Part shown: positions 33,432-39,491 of the stretch, piece by piece
How the letters are laid out: the number at the start of each line of letters is the position of its first letter
Position numbering within the stretch: the stretch's first letter is position 1
Source: Acidimicrobiia bacterium
Lineage (GTDB): Bacteria; Actinomycetota; Acidimicrobiia; Acidimicrobiales; Bin134
NCBI GenBank assembly: GCA_022821445.1
Contig: JAJEDQ010000012.1
Location: forward strand, 1-39,491
Direction of reading: 5' to 3'
DNA length: 39,491 nt
Notes under the pieces: generated by a model
The model's input: only the letters and a program-made list of their open reading frames with translations
What the model was told of the DNA's origin: nothing
Database searches by the model: none
Made by a program: the position numbers and the translations under genes

Positions 33432-34437
33432 CTTCGGCCTCGCCGTATTGGTCTTCGGCGTGGTGGCAGGCGGTGAGCTGGTTGCCTATGGGGCGTAGCT
33501 CGGGGGTTTCTTGAGAGCAGATTTCGGTGGCTCGGGGGCAGCGGGGGGCGAAGGCGCATCCGGGGGGTGGGGCCAGCATGGATGGCGGGGTTCCGTCGAT
33601 GGGCATCAGGCGGGTGCCCTTGGTGGCGTCGAGGCGGGGTATGGCGCCGAGAAGGCCGGCGGTGTAGGGGTGGGCGGGGCGCTCGAACACGTTGTCGGCC
33701 ATTCCGGTCTCGGCTATCCGACCGGCGTACATCACCAGCAGCCGGTGGGCGGTGCGCGCTACCACGCCGAGGTCGTGCGTGATCACCACCAGGGCTGAGC
33801 CGGCGGCCTCCCGGGCCCGCTCCAGAACATCCAGCACCTGGGCCTGAATGGTGACGTCGAGGGCGGTGGTGGGCTCGTCGGCGATGAGCAGATCGGGGTC
33901 GTTGGCGATGGCCATGGCGATCATGGCCCGCTGGCGCATCCCGCCCGACAGCTCGTGGGGATAGGAGTCCACCCGCTGCGAGGCATTGGGGATGCCCACC
34001 AAGTGCAGCAGTTCGACCGCCTTCGACCGGGCGATGGCCGTCTTCGTCCGCTGGTGGACGCGGACCCCTTCGGCAATCTGGGCCCCCACGGCCATCACCG
34101 GGTTCAGCGAGGTCATCGGATCTTGGAACACCATGGAGATGGCCGATCCCCGCAGTTTTTCGAGCTCCTTGTCGGCCATGGCCGTCACGTCTTGGCCTCG
34201 GTAGGAAATCGACCCGCTCACTTGGGCGGAGGGCGGCAGCAGGCCCAGGGCGGCCATCACGCTGACCGATTTCCCCGAGCCGGATTCGCCGGCGATGGCC
34301 AGCACCTCGCCCTCGTAGATGTCCCAGCTCACCCCCCGCACCGCCTGCACGTCGCCGTCGGTGCTGGGAAACACCACTTCCAAGTCCTGCACCGACAGCA
34401 CCGGGACCTCGGCTTTGGGGTTGGCCGGGCCGGTCAT
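33424..34437 (-). CDS. Peptide ABC importer ATPase, OppD/DppD type
   Basis: This 337-residue ATPase starts at an ATG that overlaps the OppC-type stop (ATGA). A longer open frame upstream belongs to the other frame of that gene. It has Walker A GESGSGKS, signature [14 protein letters not shown] and Walker [14 protein letters not shown]. The C-terminal Cys motif [14 protein letters not shown] of OppD/DppD proteins is present. It pairs with the OppF-type ATPase. Confidence 0.93.
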   Translation of the reverse strand: MTGPANPKAEVPVLSVQDLEVVFPSTDGDVQAVRGVSWDIYEGEVLAIAGESGSGKSVSVMAALGLLPPSAQVSGSISYRGQDVTAMADKELEKLRGSAISMVFQDPMTSLNPVMAVGAQIAEGVRVHQRTKTAIARSKAVELLHLVGIPNASQRVDSYPHELSGGMRQRAMIAMAIANDPDLLIADEPTTALDVTIQAQVLDVLERAREAAGSALVVITHDLGVVARTAHRLLVMYAGRIAETGMADNVFERPAHPYTAGLLGAIPRLDATKGTRLMPIDGTPPSMLAPPPGCAFAPRCPRATEICSQETPELRPIGNQLTACHHAEDQYGEAEDV

Positions 34438-35342
34438 CGCCGCTGGTCCCGGCGGGGATCGAGGGCGTCGCGCAGGCCGTCGCCCACGAAGTTCACACAC
34501 AGCACCAGCAGCACCAGCACCGCCCCCGGCAGATAGAACAGCCACCACCGGGTGCGGGCGGCGTCGCGCCCTTCGTCCACCAGCGATCCCAGCGACACCT
34601 CGGGGGGCTGGATGCCGAAGCCCAGAAAGGCCAGCGCGGTCTCCAGCAGGATGGCGGTGGCCACGGTGAGGGTGGCGTACACGATGATCGAGCTCATGGC
34701 GTTGGGGATGAGGTGGCGGAAGATGATGCGGGTATTGGAGGCGCCCAGGGCCTCGGCCGCCTCGATGTACTCCTTCTCCCGGATGGAGAGCACCTCGCCC
34801 CGCACCACCCGAGCCAGCGGCGCCCAAAGGAACAGGCCGATCACCACCGCCACGAACATGAGCGAGCTGCCCCCGCTGGCCCGAGTGCGGGTGCCCAGAA
34901 CCATCAGCACCGGCAGCAGGGGAAGGATCAGCAAGAAGTCCACCAAGAGCCCCAAAGCGCCGTCTACTCGTCCTCGGAACCAGCCCTGCACCGCGCCCAG
35001 AACCGACCCCAGCACGGTGGCGATGCCGGCCACCACCAGGCTGACGTGGACCGACACCCGCAGCCCCCGCATCGACTGGGCAAACATGTCGTGGCCGATG
35101 GTGTCGGTGCCGAACCAGTGGTCGCCCGACGGCCCCTGCGACAGATCGGGGGACAGGTCCTTGTAGCCCCAGCCACCGACCGGCTCGGCCAGGTAGCTGA
35201 ACAAGTAGGCCACCACCAGCACGACGCCCGCGGCCACTGCCAGTCGATGGGCGAGGAAGCGGCGGAGCACCAGCCGCCACTGGGAGCGGACCTCTGTCTC
35301 GGCCGGGGCGTCGGCGAACACGTTGGCCGCGATGTCAGCCAT
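34434..35342 (-). CDS. Peptide ABC importer permease, OppC/DppC type
   Basis: This 302-residue protein has six membrane segments. It has the OppC N-terminal pattern HWFGTDTIGHDMFAQSMRGLRVS and the EAA loop EAAEALGASNTRIIFRHLIPN. I chose ATG 35342, preceded by GAGGGCGCGAG, because the upstream extension is not conserved sequence. The start lies in a 23-bp duplicate of the end of the OppB-type gene. Confidence 0.92.
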   Translation of the reverse strand: MADIAANVFADAPAETEVRSQWRLVLRRFLAHRLAVAAGVVLVVAYLFSYLAEPVGGWGYKDLSPDLSQGPSGDHWFGTDTIGHDMFAQSMRGLRVSVHVSLVVAGIATVLGSVLGAVQGWFRGRVDGALGLLVDFLLILPLLPVLMVLGTRTRASGGSSLMFVAVVIGLFLWAPLARVVRGEVLSIREKEYIEAAEALGASNTRIIFRHLIPNAMSSIIVYATLTVATAILLETALAFLGFGIQPPEVSLGSLVDEGRDAARTRWWLFYLPGAVLVLLVLCVNFVGDGLRDALDPRRDQRR

Positions 35343-35422
35343 CTCGCGCCCTCGGATCCAGTTCGGTAAGGGCACGCCGTCGGTGCGGATTGGCCTCAAC
35401 CATCTCGCACCCTCGGGTCCAG
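35339..35422 (-). repeat. 23-bp direct repeat at the OppB/OppC-type gene junction
   Basis: Copies at 35339-35361 and 35400-35422 match at 21 of 23 positions, 61 bp apart. The 35400 copy encodes the last residues of the OppB-type protein (LDPRVRDG). The 35339 copy supplies the ribosome binding site and ATG of the OppC-type gene. Confidence 0.8.
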
Positions 35423-36379
35423 GAAGCCGTAAGTAAGATCGGTGAGCAGGTTGACGATGATCACCGAGATGCCCACTGCCAACAGCCATCCCTGGGTCAC
35501 GGCCACATCGCCGTTGAGCAGGGACTCCAGGAACAGCCGGCCCATGCCCTTCCAGTTGAACACCACCTCGGTGACCACCGTGCCGCCGATCAGCGTTCCG
35601 AACGTGAGCCCGGTGTAGCTCACCACCGGAAGCAGGGCGTTGCGAAGGGCGTGGTGGGTGATGACCCGGCGCCGGGGCACCCCTTTGGCTCGGGCGGTTC
35701 GGATGTAGTCGCTCCCCAGCACATCGAGCATGGCCGAGCGCTGGAACCGGCTGGTGGCGGCCAGTTGGATCGCGATCAGGGTGAGGGCGGGAAGGATGAT
35801 GTGGCCGGCCCGGTCGGCCCATGTCCCCCAGAAGTCGGCATCAAGCCGGGGCGACTGCTCGCCGATGGTGAAGAAGATCCGGCGTCCCCACCAGTCGTTG
35901 AACCGGATGCCCAAGTCTTTGAGCAACGCTCCGAGCCAGAACACGGGCATGGCGAAGAACAGGAAGGCGAAGAAGGTGGAGATGTTGTCGAACTTCCCGT
36001 ACTGGCGCATCGCGCTCGCCACCCCTACCGCCACGCCGAGGATCACCGAGATGACGGTGGCGGCGATCACCAGCCGCAGGGTGACCGGGATGGCCTCGCC
36101 CAGCAAGGTGGTGACCGCCCGCCCGTTGTCGGTGGACGTGCCCATTTCCCCGGCGAACATGTCGCCCAGCCAGCTTCCGTAGCGCTCGATAAGGGGCCTG
36201 TCGAGGCCCAGGCTTGCCTCTAGGCGGTCGATTTGCTCAGCACCGCCGGGTTGCGACAGCAAGAAGACCCGTTGCTCGGCGATGGGATCAACAGTGGCCA
36301 CCAGCAGAAAGGCCACCAGGGTGGCAAAGAACAGTACGACGACCGAGATCAGCAGCTTGCGTGTCGCGTAACCGAGCAC
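35396..36379 (-). CDS. Peptide ABC importer permease, OppB/DppB type
   Basis: This 327-residue protein begins with the OppB-like MLGYATRKLLISVVVLF and has six membrane segments. It has the LGLDRPLIERYGSWLGDMF segment and the EAA loop RTARAKGVPRRRVITHHALRNALLPV. It follows the OppA-type gene by 11 nt. Its last codons are duplicated at the start of the next gene. Confidence 0.93.
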   Translation of the reverse strand: MLGYATRKLLISVVVLFFATLVAFLLVATVDPIAEQRVFLLSQPGGAEQIDRLEASLGLDRPLIERYGSWLGDMFAGEMGTSTDNGRAVTTLLGEAIPVTLRLVIAATVISVILGVAVGVASAMRQYGKFDNISTFFAFLFFAMPVFWLGALLKDLGIRFNDWWGRRIFFTIGEQSPRLDADFWGTWADRAGHIILPALTLIAIQLAATSRFQRSAMLDVLGSDYIRTARAKGVPRRRVITHHALRNALLPVVSYTGLTFGTLIGGTVVTEVVFNWKGMGRLFLESLLNGDVAVTQGWLLAVGISVIIVNLLTDLTYGFLDPRVRDG

Positions 36380-36390
36380 CAGTAGGAAAG

Positions 36391-38112
36391 CTAGTTAGCG
36401 AGCGCCCACTCCTCCAGGTTCCAGGTGAAGCTCTCTAGGGTGGGGTTGTCTTGGATGTTTTGGAGGTTTTCGTTCCAGGCCAAGAAGAAGGGGAGTTGGT
36501 ACACGGGTGTGTTGGGGAGGGTTTCCCACATGAGGGCGTCGGCCTGATTGAGCAGCTCGGCTTGGCGGTCGGCGTCGAGGGTGAAGGTGGCCTCCGCCAG
36601 CAGTTCGTTGACCTGATCGTCCACGTAGGCGCCGGGGTTGCTGTCGCTGCCGGTGCCGAACACCTGAAGGGCCGATGTGGCCGGCAGGGGTCCGCCCACC
36701 CAGGCGAAGATCACCAGATCGAAGTCGCCGGGGGGGCCGGGAGGGTCGTTGGTCGAGCCGAACACCGGGCCGAAGACCTCGCCTCCGGGCAGGTTGTCGA
36801 TGGTGATTCTGATTCCGGCTTCAGCCAGCTGGTTCTGCACCAGTTCTTGGAACTGCTCCCGGCGGTCGTTGCCTCCGGTGGTGCGGATGCGCAGACTCAG
36901 CTGCCGGCCGTCTTTGGCGTATACGTCGCCGTCGAGCTCCCAGCCGGCGGATTCCAGAACGGCGCGGGCCGCGGCCACGTCCCGCTGTTGGAACTCAGCC
37001 GGAGTGTTGTCCACATACTGGGCTTGGCCGTTCATGTAGATCCGGTTGCCCAGCGGTTGAGCCGACTCCGAGAACGGCCGCATGAGCGCGGTCACGATCA
37101 GCTCTCGATCGAGCGCCAATGCGATGGCCTGGCGCGTCTCCAAAGGAACGGTGGCAGTGTTGAAGGTGATGTGCTCCCAGGTGGGGCCGAAGGTGATCGA
37201 GGATTCCACCCCGCTTATTCCGTTGATCTGTTGCACTAAGTCCACTTGGGGTTGCGGATAGATCACGTCCACTTCGCCGTTTTCCAGGGCGAGGGGCAGG
37301 TTGCCCACGTCGCTGATGAACCGGAAGGTGACCTCGTCGATATGGGGACCTTCGCCGAACCATGTGGGGTTGGCCACCAGTGTCAGATCGCTGCCCGGGT
37401 TGTACTCGTCCACCACATAGGGACCGGCGCCCACACCTGGATCGGTGCGGAAGCCGTCGCTCCAGTCCCGGCCCAGGTGGGCGGGCGGGAACGGTCCGGA
37501 GAACAGCAGTATGTATTCCACGAAGGGCTGGCCCTCGGGCCAACTCAGACGGACGGCCTTGTCGTCCACCACCTCCAAGGTTGCGCTGTCGAAGCCCTGA
37601 GTGGCAGCGCAGTCATCTTGGGGGTCGTTGCAGTTCTCGAAATAAAACACCATGTCGTCGGAGCTCACCGGGGTTCCGTCGCTCCACATGGCGTCGGCTC
37701 GCAGCCGGTACTCCACCACCAGGGGGTCCTCTTGGATGATGGTGGGTAGGGTTTCGCAGAAGTACGGCTCGAAGGAGAAATCGGGGCGGGTCCGCGTGCA
37801 GGTGGGGTAGATGGCCCGGGTGATTTGGCGACCGGCCAGGAGGTTGTCGCCGGCCGTCAAGTTGTTGAAGTTGGTGATCTCCTGCTCCAGACCGACGACC
37901 ACGCTGGTGGGCTGCTCTTCTTCCGGGCTGGGGTCTTCGGCTTGTGTCGGGGCCGCCGCAGGCTCTTCATCTGTGGCCGGGGCCGCTGTGGGCCCTGAGG
38001 CATCCGGTGGAGGCGAGTCGTCGTCGTTGCCACAGGCAGCGGCTAGCAGGACTAGTGCCAGCAGGGCCGCGACAACTCGCGAATATCGATCGATTTTCGT
38101 TTGCTTTGTCAT
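36391..38112 (-). CDS. Peptide-binding lipoprotein, OppA/DppA (SBP_bac_5) type
   Basis: This 573-residue protein starts at ATG 38112. Residues 1-26 are a signal peptide with lipobox LAAAC (C27). A Pro/Ala/Glu-rich linker (30-70) leads to the SBP_bac_5 fold, with ARQITRAIYPTCTRT, YRLRADAMWSDGTPVSSDDMVFYFE and TVPLETRQAIALALDRELI. It captures oligopeptides or related solutes for the permeases downstream. A CATAAT lies 10 nt before the ATG on the minus strand; if it is a -10 element the mRNA would be almost leaderless, which fits the lack of a ribosome binding site. Confidence 0.92.
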   Translation of the reverse strand: MTKQTKIDRYSRVVAALLALVLLAAACGNDDDSPPPDASGPTAAPATDEEPAAAPTQAEDPSPEEEQPTSVVVGLEQEITNFNNLTAGDNLLAGRQITRAIYPTCTRTRPDFSFEPYFCETLPTIIQEDPLVVEYRLRADAMWSDGTPVSSDDMVFYFENCNDPQDDCAATQGFDSATLEVVDDKAVRLSWPEGQPFVEYILLFSGPFPPAHLGRDWSDGFRTDPGVGAGPYVVDEYNPGSDLTLVANPTWFGEGPHIDEVTFRFISDVGNLPLALENGEVDVIYPQPQVDLVQQINGISGVESSITFGPTWEHITFNTATVPLETRQAIALALDRELIVTALMRPFSESAQPLGNRIYMNGQAQYVDNTPAEFQQRDVAAARAVLESAGWELDGDVYAKDGRQLSLRIRTTGGNDRREQFQELVQNQLAEAGIRITIDNLPGGEVFGPVFGSTNDPPGPPGDFDLVIFAWVGGPLPATSALQVFGTGSDSNPGAYVDDQVNELLAEATFTLDADRQAELLNQADALMWETLPNTPVYQLPFFLAWNENLQNIQDNPTLESFTWNLEEWALAN

Positions 38113-38259
38113 AGCCAGGTCAATTATGGCTGGCCTGATAGCCACGGGGGCAAAGAACCCCGTTCGCGGAATGTCGCTTGGGTCGATAGCATGGGAGCGA
38201 AGGGAACATATCCGGGTGTCCGGCGGTTGTAACCTCAACCGGTAGCGAAGGAGAGAGCA

Positions 38260-38526
38260 GTGACATTGGAAACCGTCCGCAACCCAGCGGCCCTCATCGA
38301 GATCACCGAGTTGGTGGATCGGCTGCTGGACGCCATCGACGGAGAGCTCACCAGCCGCTCCCGGGTGGTAGACGGACTGTTGGACCTGCGTCTTGCCGCT
38401 GCTGATCTTCCCGAAGTGGTCGCCCAAGTCGACGACTGCCTAGCCACGCTTCCCGGCAACACCACGGTGACCAATATGTGGTGGATGGAGACATTGGCCG
38501 ACCTCCGCAGCGCTGCTTCCAACTAG
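38260..38526 (+). CDS. Small protein of unknown function
   Basis: This 88-residue, mostly helical, acidic protein starts at a GTG after AAGGAGAGA. There is no signal peptide or membrane segment. The pattern (LIEITELVDRLLDAIDGEL, then a second amphipathic stretch) suggests a helical bundle. It is divergent from the OppA-type gene and convergent with the GH15 gene, 17 bp away. I do not recognise it. Confidence 0.65.
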   Translation: MTLETVRNPAALIEITELVDRLLDAIDGELTSRSRVVDGLLDLRLAAADLPEVVAQVDDCLATLPGNTTVTNMWWMETLADLRSAASN

Positions 38527-38543
38527 TGGTGTCCCCAATTTCA

Positions 38544-39491
38544 TCAGCAACTTCTTGAGAGGGCTATTGCGGCGTTGATGAGGCCGAGGTGGGAGTAGGC
38601 CTGGGGGTGGTTGCCGAGTAGGCGCTCGCTGGCGGGGTCGTATTGCTCGGGAAGCAGGCCGGTGGGGCCGCATAGGTCGAGGTAGCGGTCGAAGAGGGCT
38701 CGGGCGTCGTCGAACTGGCCTATGAGCGCGTAGGCCTCGATCAGCCACGACGTGCAGATCAAGAACCCGCCCTCGACGCCGGGCAGACCGTCGTCGTGGC
38801 GGTAGCGGTACACCGTCTGGCCGTCTCGAAGCTCGCTCTCCACCGCCTTGAGAGTGGAGACGAAGCGGGAGTCGTCGGGGGGCAGCAGCCCGCTCAATCC
38901 AATCCATAGCAGGCTGGCGTCTAGGTCAGTCGAGCCGTAGGCGGTGGTGTAGGAGCGGCGCTGCTCGTTCCATCCGTTCAAGATCACATCGGCGGCGATC
39001 CGGTGGCGAAGCGGACTCCAGTACGAGGCCAGCTCGGGGTCGATGCGCTCGGCGATCTTGATGGCCCGGTCAACCGCCATCCAGCACATGACCTTGGAGT
39101 GGACGTGATGGCGGGGCGGGCGGCGCTCCTCCCAGATGCCGTGGTCGGGCTCGTGCCAGCGGGCGGCCACCGCTCCCACCACAGCCTTGACCACCTCCCA
39201 GTGCTGTTCGGTGAGGGTCACTTGGGCCTCGCACAGTCGCCAGGCCAAGTCCACCACCGGGCCGAACACGTCGAGCTGCACTTGGTGCTCGGCGGCATTG
39301 CCGATTCTCACTGGACGGCTTCCGGCGTATCCGGCCAGCTCGGGCAGTACCGCCTCCGGCAGGGCATCGTCGCCGACCAGGGGATACACCGGGCGGAGCT
39401 GTTCGGGTCCGGGGAGATGCTCCACCCGGTCGAGGATCCAATCCAGCAGATGGCAGGCCTCCTGGCTGCTGCCCAGAGCCAGCAGCGCGGC
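38544..39491 (-). CDS. Glycoside hydrolase family 15 (glucoamylase/trehalase-type), 3' part
   Basis: The frame is open to the window edge, giving the last 315 residues; the N-terminal domain is outside. The GH15 catalytic barrel motifs are present: RIGNAAEHQVQLDVFGPVVD, GIWEERRPPRHHVHSKVMCWMAVDRA with the general-acid Glu, and GLLPEQYDP with the catalytic base Glu. The typical GNHPQAYSHLGLINAA end follows. It hydrolyses alpha-glucosides; close actinobacterial relatives include trehalases and glucoamylases. The substrate cannot be settled from this part. Confidence 0.92.
   Translation of the reverse strand, partial: AALLALGSSQEACHLLDWILDRVEHLPGPEQLRPVYPLVGDDALPEAVLPELAGYAGSRPVRIGNAAEHQVQLDVFGPVVDLAWRLCEAQVTLTEQHWEVVKAVVGAVAARWHEPDHGIWEERRPPRHHVHSKVMCWMAVDRAIKIAERIDPELASYWSPLRHRIAADVILNGWNEQRRSYTTAYGSTDLDASLLWIGLSGLLPPDDSRFVSTLKAVESELRDGQTVYRYRHDDGLPGVEGGFLICTSWLIEAYALIGQFDDARALFDRYLDLCGPTGLLPEQYDPASERLLGNHPQAYSHLGLINAAIALSRSC

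Noticed and set aside
34438-35280. N-terminal extension of the OppD-type ATPase to 618 residues
   Set aside because: The extension overlaps the OppC-type permease gene in another frame and is Gly/Arg-rich without motifs; the ATG at 34437 overlaps the permease stop as expected for coupling.
38113-38427. Longer OppA-type start at 38427
   Set aside because: It would place over 100 non-conserved residues before an obvious signal peptide with lipobox, and overlaps the divergent small gene.

Overview
The window is GC-rich with dense, actinobacterial-type gene content: WhiB-like iron-sulfur regulators, a SenX3/RegX3-type two-component pair beside pst genes, an UPF0182 membrane protein next to a PDZ/Lon-like protease, frequent GTG starts and ATGA/GTGA overlaps. 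The mix (single-domain Nudix next to ppk, MreB, many secreted Gly/Pro-rich lipoproteins) fits a deep-branching actinobacterium such as Acidimicrobiia better than Mycobacterium or Streptomyces. That placement is inference. No tRNA, rRNA, CRISPR array, transposase or phage gene was seen, and no gene-free stretch exceeds about 250 bp.

Positions 1-6133 are the accessory and least understood part. A large secreted protein (1039-4539: Cys-rich N-terminal repeats, six FN3-like modules, a possible lysozyme-like region, a roughly 60-residue tail) is followed by a lipoprotein-like gene (4553-6133). A second copy of the tail plus the start of a paralogous lipoprotein lies in inverted orientation at 1-635. 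The arrangement looks like one protein body flanked by two inverted tail/lipoprotein cassettes. It could be an invertible switch or the relic of an inverted duplication, and is the most interesting feature of the window.

Positions 6385-8613 carry two small WhiB-like regulators, a TatA-like protein, a sugar-phosphate-isomerase-type TIM barrel and an unknown small acidic protein. Positions 8632-18097 form a phosphate block: ppk, a Nudix hydrolase, a PHO-box-like direct repeat, pstS-pstC-pstA-pstB, phoU, then a histidine kinase and a response regulator overlapping by ATGA. Together these genes would take up phosphate under limitation, sense it through Pst/PhoU/kinase, and store or mobilise it as polyphosphate.

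Positions 18120-28411 hold an MFS-like transporter, a zincin-like protein (minus strand), moaE, mreB, a HEAT-repeat protein with a small membrane protein (minus strand), a Lon-like PDZ protease, a DivIVA-like coiled-coil protein and UPF0182. Zincin-like, Lon-like and UPF0182 genes are also neighbours in mycobacteria.

Positions 28426-38112 are minus strand throughout: a five-gene Opp/Dpp-type peptide ABC importer (order A-B-C-D-F), then two tandem ABC-2 exporters (ATPase-permease-ATPase-permease), then a cupin dioxygenase-like gene, all tightly spaced. The window ends with a small unknown gene (plus) and the 3' part of a GH15 glucoamylase/trehalase-type gene (minus) running off the edge.

A recurring theme is short, near-perfect local duplication (18, 23, 24, 29, 30, 42 and 99 bp), often exactly at gene starts or ends.
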